Of a stretch of 64,000 nt of DNA, positions 1 through 10,482 are shown piece after piece. Made by a program: the position numbers and the translations under genes. Origin of the DNA: Variovorax boronicumulans (GTDB lineage Bacteria; Pseudomonadota; Gammaproteobacteria; Burkholderiales; Burkholderiaceae_C); contig NZ_VEDO01000003.1 of NCBI RefSeq assembly GCF_007677875.1, positions 388,940-452,939 of the forward strand, read 5' to 3'. Position 1 is the first letter of the stretch; every line of letters begins with the position of its first letter. The notes below the pieces were generated by a model that saw only the letters and a list, made by a program, of their open reading frames with translations, had not been told where the DNA came from and did not search any database.

Positions 1-150
1 CAATTCGTCGGCATGCTGCCCAAGACCCGCAGCGGCAAGTTGCTGCGCCGCGCGATCCAGGCGGTCTGCGAGGGACGCGACACGGGCGACCTCACGACCA
101 TGGAAGATCCCGGCGCGCTGCAGCAGATCCGCGACCTTGTGGTCCGCTGA
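1..150 (+). CDS. acyl-CoA synthetase, C-terminal end (partial)
   Basis: Only the last 49 codons are present; the gene enters from the left edge. The visible residues include LPKTRSGKLLRR, the C-terminal loop of the acetyl/propionyl-CoA synthetase group, whose Lys (in RSGK) takes part in acyl-adenylate formation. The tail that follows, with DLTTMEDPGALQQIR, is most like propionate-CoA ligase (PrpE). The likely reaction is ATP-dependent activation of a short-chain acid to its CoA ester in the cytoplasm. The exact substrate cannot be told from this fragment, so no symbol is given. Confidence 0.75.
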   Translation, partial: QFVGMLPKTRSGKLLRRAIQAVCEGRDTGDLTTMEDPGALQQIRDLVVR

Positions 151-221
151 AGCGACCGCCGGGGGGCGTGAGATCGGCGCAACAGCCCGCGCTGTTCCAC
201 ACCCCCCCGCACGGATGGTGT

Positions 222-227
222 GATAAT
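222..227 (+). promoter_or_regulatory. candidate -10 of the sucA promoter
   Basis: GATAAT in the context TGTGATAAT (TG at 219-220, an extended -10) lies about 120 bases before the sucA start in the 195-base gap after the acyl-CoA synthetase. No good -35 is visible at the right spacing. This is the best promoter-like string in the gap. Confidence 0.3.
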
Positions 228-345
228 CGCCGGCCGAACTTAGGCCCTTCCCAGCCACAGTCGCATCCGCCAACCGGTTCAGCCGTGTCGCGGAAGGTCA
301 TGCAAACCAGCTAATGTTCCCCCAAGGGGAACGGAGGTCAGCGCA

Positions 346-3228
346 ATGAGTGCAACGCCACCGTCGATCTACTCGGCGTACCTGAACAACACCTATCTCT
401 TCGGGGGCAACGCGCCCTACGTCGAAGAGCTCTACGAGAACTACCTCGCCAACCCCGGCAGCGTGCCCGACAACTGGCGCGAATACTTCGACGCGCTGCA
501 GCACGTGCCGGCCGTCGATGGCTCCAACATGCGCGACGTGCCGCACCTGCCGGTCGTCAACGCCTTCGCCGAGCGTGCCAAGCAGGGCCAGACCCAGGTC
601 GTCGTGGCCAGCGGTGCCGACTCCGAGATGGGCCGCAAGCGCACGGCCGTGCAGCAGCTCATCGCCGCCTACCGCAACGTGGGCGCCCGCTGGGCCGATC
701 TGGACCCCTTGAAGCGCGACGTGCGCGACGACATCCCCGAGCTGGAGCTGTCGTTCTACGGATTCTCCGACGCCGACCAGCAGCTCGTGTTCAACACCAG
801 CAACACGTTCTTCCCCGGCGAGACCATGTCGCTGCGCGACCTGACGAACGCGCTGCGCGAGACCTACTGCGGCACCATCGGCGCCGAGTACATGCACACC
901 ACCAGCCAGACCGAAAAGCGCTGGTGGCAGCAGCGGCTGGAAAGCATCCGCAGCAAGCCCAACTTCGACGCGCAGAAGAAGAAGGACATCCTGGACCGCC
1001 TGACGGCGGCCGAAGGCCTGGAGCGCTTCCTGCACACCAAGTACGTGGGCCAGAAGCGCTTCTCGCTGGAAGGTGGCGAGAGCTTCATCGCGTCCATGGA
1101 CGAGCTCGTGCAAGAAGCCGGCAAGCGCGGCGTGCAGGAGGTCGTGATCGGCATGGCCCACCGCGGCCGCCTGAACGTGCTGGTCAACATCCTGGGCAAG
1201 CGCCCGGCCGACCTGTTCGCCGAGTTCGACCACACCGCGCCGGAAGACCTGCCGGCCGGTGACGTGAAGTACCACCAGGGCTTCTCCAGCGACGTGTCCA
1301 CGCCTGGCGGCCCGGTCCACCTCTCGCTGGCCTTCAACCCCTCGCACCTGGAAATCGTGAACCCCGTGGTCGAAGGCTCGGTCAAGGCCCGCCTGGACCG
1401 CCGCGGCGACACCGAAGGCGACACCGTGCTGCCCGTGCTCGTGCACGGTGACGCGGCCTTCGCCGGCCAGGGCGTGATCATGGAAACGCTGGCACTGGCC
1501 CAGACGCGCGGTTACTACACCGGCGGCACGGTCCACATCGTCATCAACAACCAGATCGGCTTCACGACCAGCGACCCGCGCGACACGCGCTCCACGCTGT
1601 ACTGCACCGACGTGGTCAAGATGGTCGAGGCCCCCGTGCTGCACGTGAACGGCGACGACCCCGAAGCCGTCGTGCTGTGCACGCAGCTGGCCCTGGACTA
1701 CCGCCAGGAGTTCAACAAGGACGTGGTCGTCGACATCGTGTGCTTCCGCAAGCTGGGCCACAACGAGCAGGACACGCCCAGCCTGACGCAGCCGCTGATG
1801 TACAAGAAGATTGCGGCCCACCCCGGCACGCGCAAGCTGTACGCCGACAAGCTGGCTGCGCAAGGCCTGGGCGACACGCTGGGTGACGACATGGCGAAGG
1901 CCTACCGCGCCGCCATGGACGCCGGCAAGCACGCAGAAGACATCACGATCAGCAACTTCAAGAGCAAGTACGCGGTCGACTGGGCGCCGTTCCTGAACAA
2001 GCGCTGGACCGATGCCGCCGACACGGCCATTCCGCTGACCGAGTGGAAGCGCCTGGCCGAGCGCATCACCACCATCCCGGACAGCATCACGCCGCACCAG
2101 CTGGTCAAGAAGGTCTATGCCGACCGCGCCGCCATGGGCCGCGGCGAGATCAACGTGGACTGGGGCATGGGCGAGCACATGGCCTTCGCTTCGTTGGTGG
2201 CCAGCGGCTACCCGGTGCGCCTGTCGGGCGAGGACTGCGGCCGCGGCACCTTCACGCACCGCCACGCCGTGATCCATGACCAGAACCGCGAGAAGTGGGA
2301 CACCGGCACCTACACGCCGCTGCACCACGCGGCCGACGGCCAGGCGCCCTTCGTCGTGATCGACTCCATCCTGTCCGAAGAGGCGGTGCTGGGCTTCGAG
2401 TACGGCTACGCCTCCAACGACCCGAACACGCTGGTGATCTGGGAAGCGCAATTCGGCGACTTCGCCAACGGCGCCCAGGTCGTGATCGACCAGTTCATCG
2501 CCTCCGGCGAAGTGAAGTGGGGCCGTGTCAACGGCATCACGCTGATGCTGCCGCACGGTTACGAAGGCCAGGGCCCGGAGCACAGCTCGGCCCGCCTGGA
2601 GCGCTTCATGCAGCTGGCCGCCGACACCAACATGCAGATCGTGCAGCCGACCACGGCCAGCCAGATCTTCCATGTGCTGCGTCGCCAGCAGATCCGCAAT
2701 CTGCGCAAGCCGCTCATCATCATGACGCCCAAGTCGCTGCTGCGGAACAAGGACGCGACTTCGCCGCTGTCCGAATTCACCAAAGGCGGCTTCCAGACCG
2801 TGATCCCGGACCAGAGCGACGCCGTGGCCAAGAACGCGGCCAAGGTCAAGCGCGTGATCGCCTGCTCGGGCAAGGTCTACTACGACCTGGTCAAGAAGCG
2901 CGAGGAAAAGGGCGCCGACGACGTGGCCATCATCCGCGTCGAGCAGCTCTACCCGTTCCCGCACAAGGCCTTCGGTGCCGAACTCAAGAAGTACCCGAGC
3001 CTGGTGGACGTGGTGTGGTGCCAGGACGAGCCGCAGAACCAGGGCGCCTGGTTCTTCGTGCAGCACTACATCCACGAGAACATGAGCGAAGGCCAGAAGC
3101 TGGGTTACGCCGGTCGCGCAGCCTCCGCATCGCCCGCGGTGGGCTACGCCCACCTGCACCAAGAGCAGCAGAAGGCGCTGGTCGATGCCGCCTTCGCCAA
3201 GCTCAAGGGCTTCGTGCTGACCAAGTGA
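346..3228 (+). CDS. sucA: 2-oxoglutarate dehydrogenase E1 component
   Basis: This is the thiamine-diphosphate decarboxylase of the TCA-cycle 2-oxoglutarate dehydrogenase complex. It decarboxylates 2-oxoglutarate and passes the succinyl group to the lipoyl arm of E2. The 960-residue length is normal for SucA. The N-terminus (YLFGGNAPYVEELYENYL) is the conserved SucA helix that docks the complex. The central region contains the family block VVIGMAHRGRLNVLVNILGK, and the C-terminal transketolase-like domain ends with YAGRAASASPAVGY. A strong GGAGG lies at 333-337, nine bases before the ATG. It is the first gene of the sucA-sucB-lpdA cluster, with sucB 35 bases downstream. Confidence 0.97.
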   Translation: MSATPPSIYSAYLNNTYLFGGNAPYVEELYENYLANPGSVPDNWREYFDALQHVPAVDGSNMRDVPHLPVVNAFAERAKQGQTQVVVASGADSEMGRKRTAVQQLIAAYRNVGARWADLDPLKRDVRDDIPELELSFYGFSDADQQLVFNTSNTFFPGETMSLRDLTNALRETYCGTIGAEYMHTTSQTEKRWWQQRLESIRSKPNFDAQKKKDILDRLTAAEGLERFLHTKYVGQKRFSLEGGESFIASMDELVQEAGKRGVQEVVIGMAHRGRLNVLVNILGKRPADLFAEFDHTAPEDLPAGDVKYHQGFSSDVSTPGGPVHLSLAFNPSHLEIVNPVVEGSVKARLDRRGDTEGDTVLPVLVHGDAAFAGQGVIMETLALAQTRGYYTGGTVHIVINNQIGFTTSDPRDTRSTLYCTDVVKMVEAPVLHVNGDDPEAVVLCTQLALDYRQEFNKDVVVDIVCFRKLGHNEQDTPSLTQPLMYKKIAAHPGTRKLYADKLAAQGLGDTLGDDMAKAYRAAMDAGKHAEDITISNFKSKYAVDWAPFLNKRWTDAADTAIPLTEWKRLAERITTIPDSITPHQLVKKVYADRAAMGRGEINVDWGMGEHMAFASLVASGYPVRLSGEDCGRGTFTHRHAVIHDQNREKWDTGTYTPLHHAADGQAPFVVIDSILSEEAVLGFEYGYASNDPNTLVIWEAQFGDFANGAQVVIDQFIASGEVKWGRVNGITLMLPHGYEGQGPEHSSARLERFMQLAADTNMQIVQPTTASQIFHVLRRQQIRNLRKPLIIMTPKSLLRNKDATSPLSEFTKGGFQTVIPDQSDAVAKNAAKVKRVIACSGKVYYDLVKKREEKGADDVAIIRVEQLYPFPHKAFGAELKKYPSLVDVVWCQDEPQNQGAWFFVQHYIHENMSEGQKLGYAGRAASASPAVGYAHLHQEQQKALVDAAFAKLKGFVLTK

Positions 3229-3263
3229 TCCTTGTCTGAACAGAACAAACCGGAAACAGAAAA

Positions 3264-4535
<1,272 letters not shown>

Positions 4536-4554
4536 TCGCAGCCAAGCCTTAAAG

Positions 4555-4580
4555 CAACGCCCCGCCCTCGGGGCGTTGTT
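4555..4580 (+). terminator. GC-rich hairpin between sucB and lpdA
   Basis: A perfect 10-base stem (CAACGCCCCG at 4555-4564 with CGGGGCGTTG at 4569-4578) has a 4-base loop and only a short TT tail. It sits 20 bases after the sucB stop and 26 bases before the lpdA start. It may reduce rather than stop transcription into lpdA, or protect the 3' end of the sucAB mRNA. Confidence 0.6.
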
Positions 4581-4605
4581 CCATTGAATTCAGGAATCTC
4601 TCACC

Positions 4606-6033
4606 ATGTCCCAAGCATTTGACGTCGTCGTCATCGGCGGCGGCCCCGGCGGCTACATCGCCGCCATCCGCGCTGCGCAACTCGGTTTCCAGGTCGCCTG
4701 CATCGACGAGTGGAAGAACGGCAAGGGCGGCCCGGCGCCGGGCGGCACCTGCACCAACGTGGGCTGCATCCCTTCCAAGGCGCTGCTGCAGTCCTCCGAG
4801 CATTTCGAGCACGCCAACAAGCACTTCGCCGAACACGGCATCACCGCCTCCGACGTGAAGATCGACGTGGCCAAGATGCTGGCCCGCAAGGACACCGTCG
4901 TGAAGCAGAACAACGACGGCATCCTGTACCTGTTCAAGAAGAACAAGGTCACTTTCTTCCACGGCCGCGGTTCCTTCGTGAAGGCCGAAGGCGGTGCCTA
5001 CGAGATCAAGGTCGCAGGCGCCAAGGAAGAGTCCATCACGGGCAAGCACGTCATCGTGGCCACGGGCTCGAATGCCCGCGCGCTGCCGGGCGTGCCCTTC
5101 GACGAAGAGACCGTGCTGTCCAACGACGGCGCGCTGCGCGTGGGCGCCGTGCCCAAGAAGCTGGCGCTGATCGGCTCCGGTGTGATCGGCCTGGAAATGG
5201 GCTCGGTCTGGCGCCGCCTGGGTGCCGATGTCACCATCCTCGAAGGCCTGCCGACCTTCCTGGGCGCGGTCGATGAGCAGATCGCCAAGGAAGCCAAGAA
5301 GGCGTTCGACAAGCAGGGCCTGAAGATCGAGCTGGGCGTGAAGGTCGGCGAGGTCAAGGCCGGCCAGGGCGGCGTGTCCGTTGCCTACACCAATGCCAAG
5401 GGCGAGGCGCAGAGCCTGCAGGTGGACAAGCTGATCGTCTCGATCGGCCGCGTACCCAACACCATCGGCCTGAACACCGAGGCCGTGGGCCTCAAGCTCG
5501 ACGAGCGCGGTGCCGTGGTGGTCGACGAGGACTGCAAGACCAGCCTGCCCAACGTCTGGGCCATCGGCGACGTGGTGCGCGGCCCGATGCTGGCGCACAA
5601 GGCCGAGGAAGAGGGTGTGGCCGTGGCCGAGCGCATTGCCGGCCAGCACGGGCATGTCAACTTCAACACCATCCCCTGGGTCATCTACACCAGCCCCGAG
5701 ATCGCCTGGGTCGGCCGCACCGAGCAGCAGCTCAAGGCCGATGGCGTGGCTTACAAGGCCGGCACCTTCCCGTTCCTGGCCAACGGCCGCGCACGCGCGC
5801 TGGGCGACACCACGGGCATGGTCAAGTTCCTGGCCGACGCCAAGACCGACGAGATCCTGGGCGTGCACATCGTCGGCCCCATGGCCAGCGAGCTGATCTC
5901 CGAAGCCGTGGTGGCCATGGAGTTCAAGGCCAGCGCCGAGGACATCGCGCGCATCTGCCATGCGCATCCCTCGCTGTCCGAGGCGACCAAGGAAGCCGCC
6001 CTGGCGGTGGACAAGCGCACGCTGAACTTCTGA
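4606..6033 (+). CDS. lpdA: dihydrolipoyl dehydrogenase (E3)
   Basis: FAD enzyme that reoxidises dihydrolipoamide of 2-oxoacid dehydrogenase complexes, making NADH. The N-terminus carries the FAD dinucleotide fold ([14 protein letters not shown]). The redox disulfide is Cys49/Cys54 in [14 protein letters not shown] second Rossmann motif ([18 protein letters not shown]) binds NAD. The C-terminal dimerisation domain holds the catalytic His-Glu pair in HAHPSLSE. At 475 residues it is normal length. It is E3 for the upstream SucAB pair and may be shared with other complexes. zapE starts three bases after its stop, suggesting co-transcription. Confidence 0.97.
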   Translation: MSQAFDVVVIGGGPGGYIAAIRAAQLGFQVACIDEWKNGKGGPAPGGTCTNVGCIPSKALLQSSEHFEHANKHFAEHGITASDVKIDVAKMLARKDTVVKQNNDGILYLFKKNKVTFFHGRGSFVKAEGGAYEIKVAGAKEESITGKHVIVATGSNARALPGVPFDEETVLSNDGALRVGAVPKKLALIGSGVIGLEMGSVWRRLGADVTILEGLPTFLGAVDEQIAKEAKKAFDKQGLKIELGVKVGEVKAGQGGVSVAYTNAKGEAQSLQVDKLIVSIGRVPNTIGLNTEAVGLKLDERGAVVVDEDCKTSLPNVWAIGDVVRGPMLAHKAEEEGVAVAERIAGQHGHVNFNTIPWVIYTSPEIAWVGRTEQQLKADGVAYKAGTFPFLANGRARALGDTTGMVKFLADAKTDEILGVHIVGPMASELISEAVVAMEFKASAEDIARICHAHPSLSEATKEAALAVDKRTLNF

Positions 6034-6036
6034 GGC

Positions 6037-7140
6037 ATGACGGGACCGGTCCGGGCGGCCTACGACGCGGAGCTGGCCGCCCGCGGTTACCAGAGCGACC
6101 CCGCGCAGCTGCGCGCGGTCGCCGCGCTGGAGCGTTGTGCCGCCGAGTGGGCGGCCTACAAGGACAAGCGCTCCAACGCGTTCAAGAAGCTGATCCACCG
6201 CCTGCCCATCCCCAAGGGTGTCTACATGTACGGCGGGGTGGGGCGCGGCAAGAGCTTCCTGATGGACTGCTTCTTCAATGCCGTGCCGATCAAGCGCAAG
6301 ACGCGGCTGCACTTCCACGAATTCATGCGCGAGGTGCACCGCGAACTGGTGGACCTGCAGGGCACGGTCAACCCGCTGGACGAGCTCGGCCGGCGCATCG
6401 CCAAGCGCTACAAGCTGATCTGCTTCGACGAGTTCCACGTCGCCGACATCACCGACGCGATGATCCTGCACCGGCTGCTGCAGGCGCTGTTCGATAACGA
6501 CGTGGGCTTCGTGACCACGTCCAACTTCATTCCCGACGGGCTGTACCCCGACGGCTTGCACCGCGACCGCATCCTGCCCGCCATCGCGCTGCTGAACGCG
6601 CAGATGGAGGTGGTCAACGTGGACAACGGCACCGATTACCGGCGCCGCACCATGGAGCAGGTCAAGCTCTACCACACGCCGCTTGGCCCGGAGGCCGACG
6701 CGCAGATGACCGAAGCCTTCGACCGGCTGGCCGACCACAAGGACGAAGACCCGCTGCTGCACATCGAGGCGCGCGAACTGCGCGCACGGCGCAAGGCCGG
6801 TGGCGTGGTCTGGTTCGATTTCCGCACCTTGTGCGGCGGGCCGCGCTCGCAGAACGACTACCTGGAGCTGGCCAGCCGCTTCCATACCCTGCTGCTCTCC
6901 GACGTGCCGGCCATGCCGGTGCGGATGGCGTCGGAGGCGCGGCGCTTCACCTGGCTGGTCGACGTGCTGTACGACCGCCGGGTCAAGCTCATCATGTCGG
7001 CCGCCACGGCGCCGGAAGAGCTGTATACGGAAGGCCCTTTGGCCCACGAGTTTCCGCGGACCGTGTCACGCTTGAACGAAATGCAATCGGTCGAATTTCT
7101 CGCGCTGGAGCACCGCACCGTGGACACGGGGCTTACATGA
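6037..7140 (+). CDS. zapE: cell division protein ZapE (AFG1-like ATPase)
   Basis: AFG1/ZapE family P-loop ATPase. In E. coli ZapE associates with the Z-ring during constriction under stress; the mitochondrial relatives act in protein quality control. Walker A is GGVGRGKS (residues 66-73) and Walker B is LICFDEF with Asp131/Glu132. The conserved family block FVTTSNFIPDGLYPDGLHRDR is present. Its 367 residues match the family. It follows lpdA by three bases and overlaps the next gene by ATGA. Location after lpd is common in betaproteobacteria. Confidence 0.9.
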   Translation: MTGPVRAAYDAELAARGYQSDPAQLRAVAALERCAAEWAAYKDKRSNAFKKLIHRLPIPKGVYMYGGVGRGKSFLMDCFFNAVPIKRKTRLHFHEFMREVHRELVDLQGTVNPLDELGRRIAKRYKLICFDEFHVADITDAMILHRLLQALFDNDVGFVTTSNFIPDGLYPDGLHRDRILPAIALLNAQMEVVNVDNGTDYRRRTMEQVKLYHTPLGPEADAQMTEAFDRLADHKDEDPLLHIEARELRARRKAGGVVWFDFRTLCGGPRSQNDYLELASRFHTLLLSDVPAMPVRMASEARRFTWLVDVLYDRRVKLIMSAATAPEELYTEGPLAHEFPRTVSRLNEMQSVEFLALEHRTVDTGLT

Positions 7141-7799
7141 AGGCGGCCCGTCTGTGCTTCACGGCTGTGCTGCTGGTGGCTGGTAGCGCCTTCGGCCAGA
7201 GTTCCACGCCCATGGCACCGGAACAGGTGGCTTCAGAACGTGCGCGCATCGCCAGCGAGCGTGCTGCCATCGCCACGCGCTTCGCTGCCGAGGAGCGCGC
7301 CTGCCACCAGCGCTTCGCGGTCAACGACTGCCTGAACCGCAACCGGGCATGGCAACGCGAGGCCCTGGGCGCATTGCGCCGCCAGGAGATCCTGATCAAC
7401 GACAGCGAACGCCAGCGGCGCGCGGCCGAGCGCCTTGAAAGCCTGGAGGACAAGAGCCGGGCGCAGGCCGCCGACCAGGCCGAGCGTCCGGTGGCCGAGC
7501 CCCGCTCGCCGAACGCCGCGTCCCGGCCCGGCGGCGGCAAGTTGCCGCAGTCCGGTGCTCCCGCGCCGCGCGTGCCGGACGAAGCGGCGATCCGTCAGCA
7601 CCAGGAACGCATGGAGCACAAGCAGCAGCGCCATGCGCAGGCGCAGGCCGAACGCGCCGAGAAGGCCGCGCTCGCCGACGAAGAAGCGCGGCGCAACGCA
7701 GCGCGGGTACGTGAGGCCGAGGAGCGCAAGGCCAGCGTGCTGCGGCGCAATGCGGCCGAGCCCAGCAAGGCCAAGCCGCTGCCGGATCCGGCGCCCTGA
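7137..7799 (+). CDS. exported coiled-coil hypothetical protein
   Basis: A 220-residue protein of unknown function. It has a clear signal peptide (hydrophobic stretch in residues 6-18, cleavage near SAFGQ) and is therefore probably periplasmic. The mature part is almost entirely charged helix, rich in Ala, Arg, Glu and Gln, suggesting coiled coil. Two Cys (ACHQRF and DCLNRN) in the first third may form a disulfide. The C-terminal half is low-complexity Ala/Arg/Glu ending in Pro. The start ATG overlaps the zapE stop (ATGA), so it is translationally coupled. I know no biochemical function for it. Confidence 0.75.
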   Translation: MKAARLCFTAVLLVAGSAFGQSSTPMAPEQVASERARIASERAAIATRFAAEERACHQRFAVNDCLNRNRAWQREALGALRRQEILINDSERQRRAAERLESLEDKSRAQAADQAERPVAEPRSPNAASRPGGGKLPQSGAPAPRVPDEAAIRQHQERMEHKQQRHAQAQAERAEKAALADEEARRNAARVREAEERKASVLRRNAAEPSKAKPLPDPAP

Positions 7800-7805
7800 G
7801 CCGCT

Positions 7806-8210
7806 TCAGGCCAGGTCTTCGATGACGAGCCGGCGGTACTTCTCGGCGAACGAGAACGGCGCCTGGCGGACCACGCGCATCACGGCCTCGGTTTCATCGC
7901 CATCGGGCGCATGCACCATCACGGCCCAGTGGCCCTGGCCTGCCAGCGCAGCGTACTGGCGCACGGTGGCGGCCTCGGTGCCGGCGGAGGGCAGGGGTAT
8001 GTCGGCACTGCCCACGGTACGCACCACCTTCTCCAGGATCTGCTGGGGCGACAGCAACATGACCGGCTTTTCCGACAGCCCCTCCCGTTCCAGGGCCTCG
8101 CCGACGCCGCGGGCATCCTGCTCGGTCGGGAACATCGCGAACACGTAGCCGGTGGGATAGAAGACGCCCGCCAGCGTCAGCATGTCGGGGTCGAGTGCGA
8201 AGGGCTGCAT
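7806..8210 (-). CDS. small hypothetical protein
   Basis: A 134-residue soluble protein without signal peptide or membrane segment. It begins MQPFALDPDMLTLAGVFYPT and contains a region resembling a small alpha/beta stress-type fold (VFAMFPTEQDARGVGEALER), but I cannot name a family. A GGAG Shine-Dalgarno sits just upstream of the ATG, which decides this start over longer in-frame extensions that run into unrelated sequence. It faces the preceding plus-strand gene and stops six bases from it. Confidence 0.7.
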   Translation of the reverse strand: MQPFALDPDMLTLAGVFYPTGYVFAMFPTEQDARGVGEALEREGLSEKPVMLLSPQQILEKVVRTVGSADIPLPSAGTEAATVRQYAALAGQGHWAVMVHAPDGDETEAVMRVVRQAPFSFAEKYRRLVIEDLA

Positions 8211-8299
8211 GAGGGAACTCCTTGTCGTGTTCCCCGCATTGCAGTGCACCCGTGGCGCCGCCACTGTCGGCCGTGGCGGCCGCCCGGTGTAGGACGGCC

Positions 8300-10129
8300 T
8301 CAGAAGGCGCCAGCCGGCAGCGGCTCCAGCCGCATGGTGGGCTCGCCGACCACCCGGGCCTGGCTCTGCAGCGCATCGACCAGCCGGTTGGCGAAGAAGC
8401 TGTTCTGCGTGTCCGGCTCCAGCGCGGCAACGACCAAATTGGCCAGCGGCTGCGACAGTGGCACGTAGTAGCTGCCCATGGGCGTGTCGAGCACGCCACG
8501 CGCGAGCGCCACTTCGACCCGCACGATGGGCGCGGCGTCGGCGATGCTGCCGCGCACGTCGCTGCGCTCGCCGCTCGCCCGCGCGGTCTCGCGGTAGCTC
8601 TCGCCGAGCACGGCGCCAGGCTCCGCCACGCGCATCACCTGCACGCCGAGCTGCTGCAGCCGCTCGACGGCCTGCGTGGCGGACGCCGCGAGCCAGTAGC
8701 CGCAGGGGCGCCCGCGCGTCTTGAGCGGACGCAGTTCGAGCGCGGAGTTCCAGTCGACTTCGATCGAGCGGTCGGCTCCCGTGGCCGGGTCCAGCATCAC
8801 GAGCGGGCGGCGCTGGAGCGTGGGGCCGGCGCTTGTGACCATCTCGCCGCGGCAGGCATGGCCGGCCGCCTCGCGGTCCATGTACGAGCGCACCTTGCCG
8901 AGATCGTCCGCGCGCTGCGAGGCGCTTTGCAGCACGCTGGTCATGGCCACGACCTGCGTGTGTACGCGGCGCTGGATGTGCAGCCGACCGATGCCCACGC
9001 CGCGCGTCTCCAGCAGCAGGCTGACGGAGTTGCGCAGGCCGTAGACGTTGCGGCCCGTGTCGGGCTGGGTGCCGCCCATGGAGATGCGCAGGTCGTTCGG
9101 GTCTGTCGAGGTGGTGTAGTACCACTCGCTGGTCAGGCCGTCACGGTTCAGCGCGGCCACCAGCGGGCGGCGGAACCACTCCTCGGAGGCGCGCGGCATG
9201 AACTCGGACAGGTTCGCGGTGGTCGCGTACTGCAGCAGCGCATCGAACTTCTGCACCGCGCCGTACTTCTCGAGGAAGCGGCCGACCACGGTGTACTCGT
9301 GCGCGTCCACGGTCACGGCGGGTTGGTAGTCGCGCTGCAGGCGTGCCAGAGCGCGCGCCTCCGGCGTGCGCAGCAGCAGGTGGTCGCGGTTCATGTCGAT
9401 GCCGGCGGCCGTCACGCGCTTGCCGGCGGCCGCGCCGTCGGGGTTGGCGCGTGGCACCAGCACCACATTGATGCGGTCCAGCAGCGGCTCGAGCCGACCC
9501 CGGGCGAGTTCCCGCGCGAGCACCAGCAGGGCTTCGGCAGGCGCCGGCTCGTCGCCATGCTGCTGCCCGACCAGCAGCACCGTGGGCTTGCCGCTGGCCA
9601 GCAGCGTGGCGGGGTCGGTGGATGCCGCGCGCGTGAGCACCAGGGCCTCGAGCGGCGTGCCGCTCTGCGAGGCACCCAGGCCCAGCAGGCCGACGCGGCT
9701 GCGCCCGCCGCTGGCCGCCGCCAGGTCGCGCAGCCAGCCGGAGATCTCGCTGTTGCTGCTGAACTGCTCGCGCCCGGGCGCCAGGCCGGGCGTGTCGTAG
9801 ACCGTGGAGGGGTCGGGGAAGCGCGCGGCCACCTCCGGACCGTAGGGGGCTGCAGGTGCTGCGGGCGACGCCTCGGGCGCCGTGGCGGCACTGGCCGCGC
9901 CGGGCGGCGGCACGGCCTCGACCACGACGGCAGGGGCCGGGCCCGCCGGCATGGGCGCACTGGCGGCTGCGGCCGGCGCAGCGGCCCGGCCCATGTCGAC
10001 GACGGCCGGGGCCGTGCGCGTGGTGGGGCGGTCGGACGGCCAGGGCGGCAGCGGCGTGCTGCCGCAGGCGGTGAGCAGCGCCAGCGCGGCCGGGGCCAGC
10101 GTGCGCAGGGCAAGGGGGCGGAGCTTCAT
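8300..10129 (-). CDS. lipoprotein M14-family zinc carboxypeptidase
   Basis: A 609-residue predicted outer-envelope metallopeptidase of the M14 (zinc carboxypeptidase) type. The start chosen gives a lipoprotein signal with lipobox LTAC, followed by a Pro/Ala-rich linker of about 100 residues. Zinc ligands are visible as the HxxE motif in QQHGDE and a third His in VDAHEYT. DMNRDH is the substrate-carboxylate region, and LLLETRGVG carries the presumed general-base Glu. Substrates are probably peptides or cell-wall peptide fragments, which is inference. An upstream in-frame ATG would add eight residues and spoil the signal peptide. It is 20 bases downstream of the small gene at 10150. Confidence 0.8.
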   Translation of the reverse strand: MKLRPLALRTLAPAALALLTACGSTPLPPWPSDRPTTRTAPAVVDMGRAAAPAAAASAPMPAGPAPAVVVEAVPPPGAASAATAPEASPAAPAAPYGPEVAARFPDPSTVYDTPGLAPGREQFSSNSEISGWLRDLAAASGGRSRVGLLGLGASQSGTPLEALVLTRAASTDPATLLASGKPTVLLVGQQHGDEPAPAEALLVLARELARGRLEPLLDRINVVLVPRANPDGAAAGKRVTAAGIDMNRDHLLLRTPEARALARLQRDYQPAVTVDAHEYTVVGRFLEKYGAVQKFDALLQYATTANLSEFMPRASEEWFRRPLVAALNRDGLTSEWYYTTSTDPNDLRISMGGTQPDTGRNVYGLRNSVSLLLETRGVGIGRLHIQRRVHTQVVAMTSVLQSASQRADDLGKVRSYMDREAAGHACRGEMVTSAGPTLQRRPLVMLDPATGADRSIEVDWNSALELRPLKTRGRPCGYWLAASATQAVERLQQLGVQVMRVAEPGAVLGESYRETARASGERSDVRGSIADAAPIVRVEVALARGVLDTPMGSYYVPLSQPLANLVVAALEPDTQNSFFANRLVDALQSQARVVGEPTMRLEPLPAGAF

Positions 10130-10149
10130 GGGGCGGTCGGGCAGAAGAA

Positions 10150-10389
10150 TCAATACTGGCTTTGGCTGGGCGGGGCCAGCACCGACATCAGCGCCTCGGC
10201 GGTGACCTCGAAGGACAGCAGCTTGCGCTCCGTACCGGGCAGCGAGGCCAGCAGTTCGCGGGTGTTGTCCAGCTCATGGCGCAGGCCCTTGATGGCGTCC
10301 AGATCGCCCCGGTGCGGTGCCAGGAGCAGCTTGACCGCGGCCAGCAGGGCGAGCTGGGAGCCGGCCGAGTCTTCGTAGTTCAGGTGCAT
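10150..10389 (-). CDS. small hypothetical protein
   Basis: A 79-residue acidic, mostly helical protein with no signal peptide and no recognisable motif. It starts MHLNYEDSAGSQ. It lies directly upstream of the M14 lipoprotein gene on the same strand (20-base gap) and divergent from the gene at 10483. Longer in-frame extensions read through low-quality sequence, so the short form is preferred. Function unknown. Confidence 0.55.
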   Translation of the reverse strand: MHLNYEDSAGSQLALLAAVKLLLAPHRGDLDAIKGLRHELDNTRELLASLPGTERKLLSFEVTAEALMSVLAPPSQSQY

Positions 10390-10482
10390 GGGGTCTCCGT
10401 CGCTCCTTGCGTGAGGCGCACAGTATGCCTTGCACTTTCCGAGGGACGGCCAAGGGCACAATGCCGCTCCGATTGGAACGAC

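Noticed and set aside
298..3162. Long minus-strand open frame (954 codons) opposite sucA
   Set aside because: It mirrors sucA in a GC-rich third-position pattern, is very rich in His, Val and Arg, has no family motifs and no plausible ribosome site; sucA is certain.
4549..7047. Long minus-strand open frame opposite lpdA and zapE
   Set aside because: Same antisense shadow pattern; covers two well-identified genes and a hairpin.
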